From: Rhizorhabdus phycosphaerae
GTDB taxonomy: Bacteria > Pseudomonadota > Alphaproteobacteria > Sphingomonadales > Sphingomonadaceae
DNA length: 64,000 nucleotides
NCBI RefSeq assembly: GCF_011044255.1
Contig: NZ_CP049107.1
Location: forward strand, 310,001 to 374,000
Direction of reading: 5' to 3'
Shown: positions 40,367-49,326 of the stretch, in pieces
Layout: each line of letters starts with the position of its first letter
Numbering within the stretch: the first letter of the stretch is position 1
Position numbers and translations under genes: made by a program
Notes under the pieces: model-generated
The model's database searches: none
What the model was told of the DNA's origin: nothing
Seen by the model: the letters and a program-made list of their open reading frames with translations, nothing else

Positions 40367-41151
40367 TAGAGGCGCCCCGCCCGCTGGACGAAGAAGCCGA
40401 TGCGTTGTTCACCCGTCTGGCGGTCGCGGCGGGGCTGAATCCGACGGATCGCTGGGTTGGCGGCTATGCAGCCTATGAGTGGGCGCATCTGCGCCATGTC
40501 CTCCGTGCTTACGGACTCGCTGTTGCGGACCGGGACCTGCTCGAGTTCGGCTGCAACGTCGGCGGCTCGCTCGTCGTTCTGGCAGCGCTGGGCGCGCGAG
40601 CGACCGGCATCGATGTCGACCCGCAAATGCCGCCGCTCGCTCTCGCCAATTGTCGACGACATGGTCTGGAAGCCAAGGCAACGGTGATCGAGGCGGGCAG
40701 GGCGCTTCCGTTTGCAGACGCCAGCTTCGACCTGATCGTCGCCAACAGCGTGCTCGAATATGTTGCCGACGATGCGCTCGCCCCGACCATCGCCGAATTC
40801 CACCGCCTGCTCCGGCAAGATGGCCGGCTACTGATCTGCGGCACCGCGAGCCGGCTGTCGCCGAAGGAAAGCCATTCGGGCCGCTGGCTCGTCAATTACT
40901 GGCCAAAAGCTTTCGACCGCTTCACCGGCCGCCCTCTCCAGCGTGGGTTATCTCCACTGGCCCTGGCAGCGGCGTTCGACGGCCGCTTCCTCCGTGTACC
41001 TGATGGCGACGCAGCGTGGCGCAGGGCGCGCATCGCGATCCACGGCCGGTTGACCCCTGCGGCCCGCCTGTGCGGGGCGTTGGGACGCATCACAGGCCTC
41101 GGGCCGGGGTGGATGTCGCCGACGATCGAAATGGTGCTGCGGCGCCTCTAG
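40363..41151 (+). CDS. SAM-dependent methyltransferase (class I)
   Basis: 262 residues starting at ATG 40363, overlapping the VanZ-like stop by four bases. Rossmann-fold motif I is LLEFGCNVGGSLVVLAALGA near residue 58, followed by the acidic residue of motif II in ATGIDVDP, and motif IV in IVANSVLEYVADDALAP (N-S-V-L-E-Y). These are the Methyltransf_11 hallmarks. The substrate cannot be inferred: neighbours are VanZ-like and, convergently, a phosphatase lipoprotein gene overlapping by four bases at the 3' end. Confidence 0.85.
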   Translation: MIEAPRPLDEEADALFTRLAVAAGLNPTDRWVGGYAAYEWAHLRHVLRAYGLAVADRDLLEFGCNVGGSLVVLAALGARATGIDVDPQMPPLALANCRRHGLEAKATVIEAGRALPFADASFDLIVANSVLEYVADDALAPTIAEFHRLLRQDGRLLICGTASRLSPKESHSGRWLVNYWPKAFDRFTGRPLQRGLSPLALAAAFDGRFLRVPDGDAAWRRARIAIHGRLTPAARLCGALGRITGLGPGWMSPTIEMVLRRL

Positions 41152-42047
41152 CGCTCGAGATATTTGCTTCGGATCGTTTCGATCTGCGCATCGCTGAGGC
41201 CCAGGCCCTCGCGGAAATAAGCGTCCATCGTGCCATAGACCCGGTCGACCTCTGCAAAGGCGCTGTCGAGATAGGCGCGCCGCACCCCCAGGACGGGTTC
41301 GAGATTGGCCGGATCGATCGGGGCACCCGAAGCTTTGAGCGAGGCGAGGATGCCCGCATTTTTCTGCGCGAGATAGGCGTTGCTCGCGAGATAGTCATAG
41401 TAGATCCGCTCGCGCGGCACGCCGAGGATCGATAGCAGGACGGCCGAGGCCCAGCCGGTGCGGTCCTTGCCGGCGGTGCAGTGATAGACCAGTGGGCCCG
41501 TCGCAGGGTCGGCTACCAGCGCAACGAGAGCGCGATAGGCGGCCTGGGCGCTGGGCAGCGAGACGAAATCGCGGTTGGCCGCCTCGAGCAGTTCGACGCC
41601 GCGACCGGCAGTAATTTCCGCCTGCGCCTTGCGCATGTCGCCGCCGAGCGAGCCATCGGCATCGGCCGAGACGTCGAGGATCAGAGGCTTTGCGCCGCGC
41701 GGCAGCCGGTCGGGCTCGCGCGCCCGCTCGCTTTCGGTCCGCAGATCGACGACATAGGCGAGGTGGAGCCCCTCCATCGCCGCGAGATCCGCGTCGGTCA
41801 GGCGGTCGAGCTGGTCGGACCGGAAGAGCATCCCCGGTTTCACCCGCCGCCCATCTTCGGTCTGATACCCGCCGAGGTCGCGGAAATTGGGCGCGCCCTG
41901 CAATTGGGGCGTCGGGCTGGCGGGCGGCGGCCGGTCGAGCGACGCGCGCTCGTGGCGGGCAGGGACCGTGCAGGCGCCGAGGCCCAGCAGGGCCATGCCG
42001 CTCGCGATAGCCAAAATGCGAAGCTTCGCCCGATCCATCCCGCTCAT
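41148..42047 (-). CDS. Tyrosine-phosphatase-like lipoprotein
   Basis: 299 residues. N-terminal signal with lipobox LLGLGAC, so a membrane-anchored, periplasm-facing protein. The PTP catalytic loop is intact: YHCTAGKDRTGWAS near residue 186 (C-x5-R), and an upstream N-F-R-D-L-G-G stretch (GAPNFRDLGGYQTEDGRR) is typical of the Y_phosphatase3/DSP group including the bacterial PTPs. ATG at 42047 overlaps the SDR stop (ATGA). Third gene of the unit receptor-SDR-phosphatase. Substrate may be a phosphoester or a phosphoinositide rather than protein. Confidence 0.86.
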   Translation of the reverse strand: MSGMDRAKLRILAIASGMALLGLGACTVPARHERASLDRPPPASPTPQLQGAPNFRDLGGYQTEDGRRVKPGMLFRSDQLDRLTDADLAAMEGLHLAYVVDLRTESERAREPDRLPRGAKPLILDVSADADGSLGGDMRKAQAEITAGRGVELLEAANRDFVSLPSAQAAYRALVALVADPATGPLVYHCTAGKDRTGWASAVLLSILGVPRERIYYDYLASNAYLAQKNAGILASLKASGAPIDPANLEPVLGVRRAYLDSAFAEVDRVYGTMDAYFREGLGLSDAQIETIRSKYLER

Positions 42048-42820
42048 CCCCGCTGTGAAGAGATGTTGCCGCCGTCGACGACGAACTCGGCCGCCGTAAC
42101 ATAGCTCGCCTCGCGCGACAGGAGGAAGCGGACCACCCGGCCGATCTCGGCCGGCTCACCGATCCGCTCCTGCAGGATGCGGCGCTCGAAATGGCCGGCA
42201 GGCAGGGCATCGACCGCCGGCTTCATCATGCCGGTCATGATGATACCGGGCGAGAGCGAGTTGATCCGTACTCCGTCGCGCGCCAGCCGGTCGGCCAGCG
42301 AGCGAACGAGCGAGAGCATGCCGCCCTTGGCCGCGCTGTAGATCGGGTTCATCGCATTGCCGAGCGTCGCGTTGATCGAGGTGATCGCGACCACCGCCGA
42401 ATGCGGGTTCGCCGTGAGGTCGGGCAGGGCGCCCTGGACGAGAAAGGCGAGCGCGCGCAGGTGGACGGCGATCCCGTCCTCCCAGCTTTCCGCGGTGATG
42501 CCGTCGAGCGAGGCGGTGTCGACCGTCCCCGCCGCATGGACGATCCCGCCGACCGGCCCCAGCGCCGCACGGCTGTCCGCCAGCGCCCGATCGATGTCGG
42601 CCAGGTCGCGCAGGTCCGCGTACGTCGCGAAGACAGGTACGCCATAATGGCTGCGCAGCGTCTCCGCCGCCCGGTCGACGCCTCCGGCGTTGATGTCCCA
42701 CAAGGCAACCGGCCGGCCGACCGCCGCGAGCGCCTCGGCCGATGCGAGGCCGATGCCCGAAGCGCCGCCGGTGATGATGACGGGCGTGGCGGGCGCGCCC
42801 AGCGCGGGTTCGTAGCTCAA
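42044..42820 (-). CDS. Short-chain dehydrogenase/reductase (SDR)
   Basis: NAD(P)-dependent oxidoreductase, 258 residues, classical type. Nucleotide motif TGGASGIGLASAEALAA near residue 18, active-site Tyr/Lys in YSAAKGG near 165, and the C-terminal PGIIMTGMM followed by EIGRVVRFLLSREASYVTAA. The Ser of the triad is in ITSINATLG. Second gene of the TetR-controlled unit; 77 nt after the receptor gene. Substrate presumably the compound imported by the receptor. Confidence 0.9.
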   Translation of the reverse strand: MSYEPALGAPATPVIITGGASGIGLASAEALAAVGRPVALWDINAGGVDRAAETLRSHYGVPVFATYADLRDLADIDRALADSRAALGPVGGIVHAAGTVDTASLDGITAESWEDGIAVHLRALAFLVQGALPDLTANPHSAVVAITSINATLGNAMNPIYSAAKGGMLSLVRSLADRLARDGVRINSLSPGIIMTGMMKPAVDALPAGHFERRILQERIGEPAEIGRVVRFLLSREASYVTAAEFVVDGGNISSQRG

Positions 42821-42897
42821 ACTGTCATCCTCCCGAGATTGTCACTGACGGGCGGGTGGCTTGGTAACCACCGCGCCCCGTACTTGATGATATGCTG

Positions 42898-45063
42898 TCA
42901 GAGCTCGACGCTGAGGTCGATGCCATAGGTGCGGGGCTCGCCATAGATTGCACCGGGGCGGCCGATGTTGAACTGCAGCAGATAATAATCCTTGTCGGTC
43001 AGGTTCCGCGCCCAGAGCGCGGCGCTGACGCCCGCGAGGCCAGGAATGTCGCCCAGGCTCAATCGGGCGTTCATCAGGCCGTAATCGCCGACCACATAGC
43101 GCCCGCCGGTCACGGTCGCGTTGGTGAACTTGTCGCTCTGCAGCGTGTAATTGACGTTGGCGGTCAGCTTGCCGATCGGGGTCGGCGGCAGATCATAGGA
43201 CAGGTCGAGCGCGAGCGTGTGCGCCGGCGCATTGGTGAAGCGATAGTCGCGCCCCACGTCGACCCCGGCCGCATTGAGGATGCGGTTATAGCGGGCGTGC
43301 AGATAGCTGTAATTGGCTGTGATCCGCAGCGGGCGCACCGGTACCAGCGTCAGGTCCATCTCGATGCCCTTGACCGTCGCGCGGCCGGCATTGAGCACGT
43401 CGGTCAGGCGGACATTGGTCGGGTCCGACTGCACATTGATCTGGATGTCGCGATATTTGGAGATGAAGCCCGCCAGGTTGAAGCGCAGGCGGTTGTCGAG
43501 CCACTGGCTCTTGATGCCGCCCTCGAACGACCACAGCGTTTCGGGCCCGAAGCCCTGGTCGAAGCGGGCGAGCGAACTGGCGCGGATATTGAAACCGCCG
43601 CTCTTATAGCCCTTCACGGCCTTGGCGTAGAGATGGACGGTCTCGGCGGCGTCATAGGCGACCACGAAGGTCGGGCTAAAATCCTTGAAGTCGCGGCTGC
43701 CGTCGCCGAGGCCGGGAACCGGGACGATCGCCCCGCCGCCCACCTGCGTCGACCGGGCGAGCGTGGCGGCGCGCTTGTCCCAACTTTGCCGCACGCCGAC
43801 CGTCAGGTGCAGCCGGTCTTCCAGCAGCGCAGGGGTCCACGTCCCTTGCGCGAACAGCGCGTGCGAGCGGTTCTTGATGGTGGCAGTGGTGAAGGAGCGC
43901 GTCGCGGTGGGAGGGCTGAAGCTGTTGCTGAAATTGCTGCCCTCTTCGGTGAAGAAATAATAGCCGACGACATATTGCAGACGGTCTTCGAAGGCGTCGC
44001 CGACCAGCTGGATTTCCTCGCTCCACTGGTCCTGCTTCGCCCGGCTGCTGTTCTTCTGCAGCGGGATCGGGCCGAGGACGCCGGTCAGGTAATCCTGGTT
44101 CTGGAAGTTATCGAGCTTGCGATAGCCGGTGATCGACCGCACCGTCAGCGTATCGGTGGGTTGCCATTCGCCGATCAGGCTGTGGCCCTGCGACACAATG
44201 TCGTTGGGGAGCAGATCGCGGACGAGCGGGCTTCCGGCCTTGGGGCGCGGAGCGGTCTGCGGGTGGAAGGGCGTCGCCGCGACATGGGCCGGCGTGTCGC
44301 CGATCTCGGTGCGGTCATAGGCATAGCGCAGGCTGATCGCGTCGCTCGGCTCCCACAACACATCGCCGCGCATGGCCTGCCGATCCTCGTCACCCCAGCG
44401 CTTCACACCGGTGCCGGGGTTGCGGACGAAGCCGTCCTGCTGCTGGTTCACATAGGACAGGCGCACCGCCAGCGTCTGGCCGAGCGGCAGATTGACCGCA
44501 CCCTTGAAGCGGCGATGATCGTAATTGCCGAGCGAGACCTGTCCCTTGAAACCGAAAGCGTCGAGATCGGGCTTGCGCGTGATGAAGTTGATCGCGCCGC
44601 CGGTTGCGTTGCGGCCATAGAGCGTGCCCTGCGGACCGCGCAGCACCTCGATCCGTTCGAGATCGGCGACCTCGACGGCAAGGCCCTGGCTGCGCGCGAC
44701 ATAGACCCCGTCCATATAGACCGCGACGCCGCCGTCCTGGGTGATCTGGTCGTCGCTCAGCCCGACGCCGCGCATGAACACCTGCGTGGTCGCGGCATTA
44801 TTGGGAAAGGGGGTGAGCTGCAAAGCGGGCACATTGGCGCGCAGGTCGGTCAGACCGGTGATGCCCTTCGATTCCAGTTCGCGCGCACCGAAGGCGGCGA
44901 TCGAGACCGGCGTGGTTTGCAGCGATTCCTCCCGGCGCTGGGCGGTGACGACGATGTCCTCGATCCCGTCCTGCGGTGCCGGGGTTTCCGCCTGCGCCAG
45001 AAGCGGCGATGCCGTTCCGCACAAGAGCGTGGCGATAGCGAGTTGGATCCTGCTTCCGGACAT
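42898..45063 (-). CDS. TonB-dependent outer membrane receptor
   Basis: 721 residues from ATG 45063 (GGGAGAGACGC upstream gives the ribosome site), with a signal peptide ending LLAQA. Plug domain about residues 45-165 with the TonB box IEDIVVTAQRREESLQ, then a 22-strand barrel ending in an aromatic (SVEL preceded by YGIDL). The 'PRTYGIDL' end and plug GRNATGGAINFITRKP are those of the FecA/BtuB/CirA-like sphingomonad receptors. A TetR-type gene is divergent, with a palindrome inside the promoter. The ligand is unknown, probably not iron since no siderophore genes are near. Confidence 0.93.
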   Translation of the reverse strand: MSGSRIQLAIATLLCGTASPLLAQAETPAPQDGIEDIVVTAQRREESLQTTPVSIAAFGARELESKGITGLTDLRANVPALQLTPFPNNAATTQVFMRGVGLSDDQITQDGGVAVYMDGVYVARSQGLAVEVADLERIEVLRGPQGTLYGRNATGGAINFITRKPDLDAFGFKGQVSLGNYDHRRFKGAVNLPLGQTLAVRLSYVNQQQDGFVRNPGTGVKRWGDEDRQAMRGDVLWEPSDAISLRYAYDRTEIGDTPAHVAATPFHPQTAPRPKAGSPLVRDLLPNDIVSQGHSLIGEWQPTDTLTVRSITGYRKLDNFQNQDYLTGVLGPIPLQKNSSRAKQDQWSEEIQLVGDAFEDRLQYVVGYYFFTEEGSNFSNSFSPPTATRSFTTATIKNRSHALFAQGTWTPALLEDRLHLTVGVRQSWDKRAATLARSTQVGGGAIVPVPGLGDGSRDFKDFSPTFVVAYDAAETVHLYAKAVKGYKSGGFNIRASSLARFDQGFGPETLWSFEGGIKSQWLDNRLRFNLAGFISKYRDIQINVQSDPTNVRLTDVLNAGRATVKGIEMDLTLVPVRPLRITANYSYLHARYNRILNAAGVDVGRDYRFTNAPAHTLALDLSYDLPPTPIGKLTANVNYTLQSDKFTNATVTGGRYVVGDYGLMNARLSLGDIPGLAGVSAALWARNLTDKDYYLLQFNIGRPGAIYGEPRTYGIDLSVEL

Positions 45064-45127
45064 GCGTCTCTCCCTGTGTCCCGGCGCCGATGCGATGCTC
45101 CGCGCCATTTTCTACCTCTGGTTAGAA

Positions 45128-45156
45128 TATCTACCGTCAGGACGGTAAAAATACAA
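45128..45156 (-). promoter_or_regulatory. Promoter of the TonB receptor operon with TetR-type operator in its spacer
   Basis: On the minus strand TTGTAT (45156-45151), exactly 17 nt, then TAGATA (45133-45128). The spacer holds the palindrome TACCGT-CAGG-ACGGTA (45132-45147), the most likely TetR site. The same palindrome also overlaps a possible weak promoter for the regulator on the plus strand (TTAGAA ... TAAAAA). Confidence 0.7.
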
Positions 45157-45226
45157 TCGGCCATTTGCCAAGCGGTGCGCAGGGCGCGATAAGGGCGGAA
45201 ATCACCCCGTTTCAGGGAAGAATCGC

Positions 45227-45862
45227 GTGGCATCTATTGAGCGTCCGGTGATGCGGCAGGCCCGCGGCGACGCGACCCGTCAGGCCATATTGGACGCCGC
45301 CGAGCGGGTCTTCGCGCGACTCGGCTATGCGGCCGCCCGGCTGGAGGATGTCGCGCTCGACGTCGGCATAAGACGGCCGTCGATCGTCTATTATTTCCCG
45401 AACAAGCAGCAGCTCTATGACGAGGTCGAGGCGGGGATCTTCGCTGCCATGCACCATTATGTCGTCGAGCGGCTGAGCGGGACCGAGCGCCCGATGGACC
45501 AGCTGCTCGGCCTGTTCGACGCCTGGCTCGACTTCCTCGTCGCGCGCCCGACCGCGGCGCGGATCATCCAGCGCCTGATCGCCGACCTCGGCCCGCGCGG
45601 CGACAACCCCGTCCGCTTCTCCGAAACAGCTCTGGTCGACATCGAACGCGTGATCGCGGCGGGCGTCGAGGCCGGCGAGTTCCGCCCCGTATCCGCGATG
45701 CACATCCTCAACGGCATCGCGGGCGGCGCCCTCTTCTATGTCTGCAACGCCGCGCAGCTGGGGGAGGGGCGCAGCTACGACCCGGCCGACCCGGCGCAGC
45801 TGGAGCCGTTCCGGGCGTTGTTGCATACGCTGGCGAAGGCGGCGGTTAAGGTGGAAGCGTAA
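45227..45862 (+). CDS. TetR/AcrR family transcriptional regulator
   Basis: 211 residues. N-terminal helix-turn-helix about residues 14-60 (ATRQAILDAAERVFARLGYA, then VALDVGIRRPSIVYYFPNKQ), followed by the helical ligand domain with no specific signature. GTG start at 45227 with AGGGA about eight bases upstream. Divergent from the TonB receptor operon; the 163-nt gap contains the TACCGT-CAGG-ACGGTA palindrome. Probably represses the receptor operon and perhaps itself. Confidence 0.92.
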   Translation: MASIERPVMRQARGDATRQAILDAAERVFARLGYAAARLEDVALDVGIRRPSIVYYFPNKQQLYDEVEAGIFAAMHHYVVERLSGTERPMDQLLGLFDAWLDFLVARPTAARIIQRLIADLGPRGDNPVRFSETALVDIERVIAAGVEAGEFRPVSAMHILNGIAGGALFYVCNAAQLGEGRSYDPADPAQLEPFRALLHTLAKAAVKVEA

Positions 45863-45890
45863 GCCTGACAGTCCGCGATGTATTATCGCG

Positions 45891-45981
<91 letters not shown>

Positions 45982-46008
45982 GCGAAGCCGGGCCGCGCGG
46001 TGGGGTGG

Positions 46009-46037
46009 CTTTATCGCCGCTGCGGCCTTCTGTGCAA
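46009..46037 (-). promoter_or_regulatory. Candidate promoter of tRNA-Ser
   Basis: Minus strand TTGCAC (46037-46032), 17-nt spacer, ATAAAG (46014-46009), 28 nt before the tRNA 5' end, followed by a GC-rich discriminator as in stringently controlled stable RNA promoters. Confidence 0.45.
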
Positions 46038-46105
46038 GGGCCGCGATCAAAGCGGTTCAATGCGCGGCCAAGCTGTGGCAAGCACGATCCTCCACCAAAG
46101 GGGAT

Positions 46106-47224
46106 ATGATGCGGAGCCTGTTGCGTAGGGCGGTCCTGGCGACCGCATTGGCGGTCGTCGGCGTGGCGCCGGTCTGGAGTGCCCAGGACCAGCCGACATC
46201 CGAAGAGGCGCGGGCGCCCGACGATTCCGCGCGGCTGACCGATGCGCCCGAGCCGGCGGCGCCGAGCGAAGACAGCCTGATGCGCGCCTATCTGGCGACG
46301 CTGCGCGACCGCGCGGTCGGCATGGGGATTTCGGGCGATCTGTTCGATCGCACGCTGCCGACCGTCACCTTCAACGCGCGGGTCGTGCGGCTCGACCGGG
46401 GCCAGCCGGGGGCGAGCACGTCGAGCAGCGCCACGCCGCCTTTCGCGCCTTATCTGGCAAGCCATGTCGACCGGGTCCGCATCAACATGGGGCGCTCGCG
46501 CTATGGCAGCCTGCGGCCGTTGTTGCTGGGGATCGAGCGAGAGACCGGGGTGCCCGAGCAGATCATGCTGGCGATCTATGGTCATGAGACCGGCTATGGC
46601 ACCTTCACCGGCAATTTCGACCTGCTGAGCGCGCTCGGCACGCTGGCCTATGAAGGGCGGCGCCGCGAGCTGTTCGCGGGCGAGTTCCTCAACACGCTGC
46701 TGCTGATGCAGCGCGGCGTCGCGCGCGACCGGCTGAAGGGCAGCTGGGCGGGGGCGACCGGCTATCCGCAATTTCTGCCGAGCGTCTATCTGCGTCTGGC
46801 GCGCGATGGCGATGGCGACGGCAAGGCCGATATCTGGCGCAGCGAGCCCGATGCGCTCGCCTCGATCGGCAATTATCTGCGCGATGCCGGGTGGAAGAAG
46901 GACGTGCCCTGGGGTGTCGCCGTGCGCGTGCCCGAGGGGATCGACCGGGCTGCGATCCGCTCGCCGATGAACTCGCCGCGCTGCCCGCGCGTGTTCGCGC
47001 GGCAGAGTCGCTGGCTGACAATTGCCGAATGGCGTGACCATGGCCTGACGATGCTGAGCGGGCGCGTGCCGGCGGAGAACGAACTCGCGACGCTGATCGA
47101 GCCCGATGGCCCCGGCCGCACCGGCTATCTGCTGACCACCAACTACCGGTCGATCCTCGATTATAACTGCTCGAACTTCTACGCGCTGTCGGTCGGGCTG
47201 CTGGGCGACGCGATCGTCGAATGA
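46106..47224 (+). CDS. Lytic murein transglycosylase (MltB/SLT_2 family)
   Basis: Cuts peptidoglycan glycan strands with formation of 1,6-anhydro-muramic acid. 372 residues from ATG 46106 (MMRSLLRR), signal peptide ending WSAQ. The MltB core is visible: catalytic Glu in IYGHETGYGTFTGNFDLLSA near residue 156, then GSWAGATGYPQFLPS near 215 and LASIGNYLRDAGWKKD near 255. A peptidoglycan-binding domain is not seen, and no lipobox. First of the cell-wall trio with rlpA and the carboxypeptidase; stop overlaps rlpA by four bases. Confidence 0.93.
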   Translation: MMRSLLRRAVLATALAVVGVAPVWSAQDQPTSEEARAPDDSARLTDAPEPAAPSEDSLMRAYLATLRDRAVGMGISGDLFDRTLPTVTFNARVVRLDRGQPGASTSSSATPPFAPYLASHVDRVRINMGRSRYGSLRPLLLGIERETGVPEQIMLAIYGHETGYGTFTGNFDLLSALGTLAYEGRRRELFAGEFLNTLLLMQRGVARDRLKGSWAGATGYPQFLPSVYLRLARDGDGDGKADIWRSEPDALASIGNYLRDAGWKKDVPWGVAVRVPEGIDRAAIRSPMNSPRCPRVFARQSRWLTIAEWRDHGLTMLSGRVPAENELATLIEPDGPGRTGYLLTTNYRSILDYNCSNFYALSVGLLGDAIVE

Positions 47225-48147
47225 GCGTGGCGGCCGGTCATAGGCTTGTGGTCGCCCAGGTCCGTGCGGCGGCGCTCGGACTTGTGCTGCTGCTTGCCGG
47301 ATGCGGCGCACCGCAGGCCGATCGCCCGGGCCGTCCGCCTGCGCCGCGCCCGTCGGGCGGGCCGGCCCCCGACACGCCCGTGAAGATCGGCAAGCCTTAC
47401 CAGATCGCGGGCATCTGGTATTATCCGGCGGACGATGGCGACTATGACGAGGTCGGTCTCGCCTCCTGGTATGGCGCGCAGTTCCACGGCGCGCGCACCG
47501 CCAATGGCGAGCAGTTCGACATGGATCGCGTCGGCGCCGCGCACAAGACGCTGCCGCTGCCCAGCTATGTCGAGGTGACCGCGCTCGACACCGGGCGGAC
47601 GGTCGTCGTGCGGATCAACGATCGCGGCCCGTTCGTCGCCAACCGGATCATCGATCTGTCGCGCCGCTCGGCCCAGTTGCTGGGGATCGAGCGGGCAGGG
47701 GTGTCGCGGGTGCGGGTTCGCCGGGTCTATCCGTCGGACGAGGACCGGCTAGCCCTGCGATCGGGCCGGCCGGCGAGCGAGCGCCGTTACGCTTCGGCGA
47801 GCGAACTGGCGGCGCTCAACCAGCGCTTCGCGTCGCGCCCGGCGACCCCAAAGCTGCCCGCGCGCGTCGCCGCCGCCGTTCCGGACGAAGCCGTACCGGT
47901 CGGTGGCTGGTTCGTGCAGGTAACGGCGCTGAGCAGCCGGCCGCGCGCCGAGGAGATCGCGGAATTGCTGGGTGCTCGCGTCGAACCGGTGGGAGCGCTG
48001 TGGCGGGTCCGGCTCGGCCCCTATCCGGCTGAAAAGGATGCGAGCAATGCGCTGGCGCAGGTCCGGTCGCGCGGCTATCAGGAGTCGCGTCTGGTGCGGA
48101 TCGAAGCCGCCGACGGCGCCACTGCGGAGGGATTTCCAAGACGATGA
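47221..48147 (+). CDS. rlpA: RlpA-type septal lytic transglycosylase lipoprotein with SPOR domain
   Basis: 308 residues, lipoprotein (lipobox LLAGC near residue 21). Double-psi beta-barrel RlpA domain about residues 75-170 with GLASWYGAQFHGARTANGEQ, HKTLPLPSYVEVT and the catalytic Asp in RINDRGPF; a C-terminal SPOR domain from about 225 (GGWFVQVTALSSRPRAEEIA), which binds denuded septal glycan. ATG overlaps the mltB-type stop (ATGA). Confidence 0.95.
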   Translation: MSVAAGHRLVVAQVRAAALGLVLLLAGCGAPQADRPGRPPAPRPSGGPAPDTPVKIGKPYQIAGIWYYPADDGDYDEVGLASWYGAQFHGARTANGEQFDMDRVGAAHKTLPLPSYVEVTALDTGRTVVVRINDRGPFVANRIIDLSRRSAQLLGIERAGVSRVRVRRVYPSDEDRLALRSGRPASERRYASASELAALNQRFASRPATPKLPARVAAAVPDEAVPVGGWFVQVTALSSRPRAEEIAELLGARVEPVGALWRVRLGPYPAEKDASNALAQVRSRGYQESRLVRIEAADGATAEGFPRR

Positions 48148-49322
48148 AGCGTAAGACGTTCGCCCTGCTTTCCGGTATGCTGTTGTTCGTGTCACTGCCG
48201 GCCGAGGCCGCAGCGCCCCCGTTCGACACGCCGGCTCCGGTGGCCTTCATGAAGGACCTGTCGTCGGGCGCGATCCTCTACGCCAAGAATCCCGATCTGC
48301 GCATGCCCCCGGCATCGATGGCGAAGATGATGACCGTCTATGTCGCCTTCGATCTGGTGCGGAAGGGAGAGCTCAAGCTCGACGCGATGGCGACGGTCCG
48401 GCCCGAAACGTGGAAGCGCTGGCACGGCCCCGCCGCCGGATCGACGATGTTCCTGTCGCCCGGCGAGCAGGTGAGCGTTGCCAACCTTCTGTTCGGCATC
48501 GTCACTCTGTCGGGCAACGACGCCTGCGTGGTGCTGGCCGAGCATATCTCGGGCACCGAGGAAGCCTTCGTCGCGCTGATGAACCGCCGTGCGAAGGAAA
48601 TGGGGCTGACCAACAGCCATTTCGGTACGTCGAACGGATGGCCCGACGGCGGCGTCACCTATGTCAGCGCACGCGACCTGGCGACGCTGGCCGAAAAGAC
48701 GATCGAGGAGCATCCCAAGCTCTACAAGACCTTCTACAGCCGGCCGAGCTTCACCTGGGGGAAGACCATGGGGAGCGGCCAGGCGATCACACAGGCCAAT
48801 CGCGACCCGCTACTGGGCCGCGTCGCCGGGGCCGACGGGCTCAAGACCGGGCACACCGAAGAGGCCGGCTATGGCTTCACGGGTTCGGCCGAGCAGAATG
48901 GCCGCCGTCTGGTGATGGTGTTGTCCGGGCTGACCTCGTTCAACCAGCGCGTCGAGCAGTCGGTGTCCTTCATGAATTGGGGCTTCCGCGCCTGGCAGTC
49001 GAAGCCGGTGGCGCCCAAGGGGCGCAAGGTGCAGATCGCCGAGGTGCAGTTGGGCGATGAGCGCGAAGTGGGGCTGGTGGCACCGAAGGATCTGGTCGTC
49101 ACCATACCCGCCGGGCTCGGTTCGGACCTGAAGAGCCGGGTCGTCTATCAGGGGCCGATCAAGGCACCGTTCAAGAAGGGCGATCATATCGCCGATCTGG
49201 TCGTGTCCGGCCCCGACATGGCACCGCAGAAGCTGCCGCTCGTCGCCGACCGCGACGTGGGTGAGGCAGGCTTCTTCGACCGGATGATGGCGGGTCTCCG
49301 CTGGCTGTTCGGCCTCGCCTGA
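48144..49322 (+). CDS. D-alanyl-D-alanine carboxypeptidase (PBP5 family)
   Basis: Periplasmic penicillin-binding protein trimming stem peptides. 392 residues, signal peptide ending EAAA. Serine active site SMAKM (S-x-x-K near residue 55), SGN in LSGNDAC near 122, KTG in LKTGHT near 235. The C-terminal PBP5_C domain follows (about 290-380), and the last residues form an amphipathic helix (EAGFFDRMMAGLRWLFGLA) for membrane attachment. ATG overlaps rlpA by four bases. dacA/dacC-like; exact paralogue not decided. Confidence 0.94.
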   Translation: MKRKTFALLSGMLLFVSLPAEAAAPPFDTPAPVAFMKDLSSGAILYAKNPDLRMPPASMAKMMTVYVAFDLVRKGELKLDAMATVRPETWKRWHGPAAGSTMFLSPGEQVSVANLLFGIVTLSGNDACVVLAEHISGTEEAFVALMNRRAKEMGLTNSHFGTSNGWPDGGVTYVSARDLATLAEKTIEEHPKLYKTFYSRPSFTWGKTMGSGQAITQANRDPLLGRVAGADGLKTGHTEEAGYGFTGSAEQNGRRLVMVLSGLTSFNQRVEQSVSFMNWGFRAWQSKPVAPKGRKVQIAEVQLGDEREVGLVAPKDLVVTIPAGLGSDLKSRVVYQGPIKAPFKKGDHIADLVVSGPDMAPQKLPLVADRDVGEAGFFDRMMAGLRWLFGLA

Positions 49323-49326
49323 GGCC

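Noticed and set aside
42892-45192. 766-residue frame opposite the TonB receptor
   Set aside because: Antisense shadow; the receptor has signal peptide, TonB box and barrel on the minus strand, and this frame runs through the regulator's operator.
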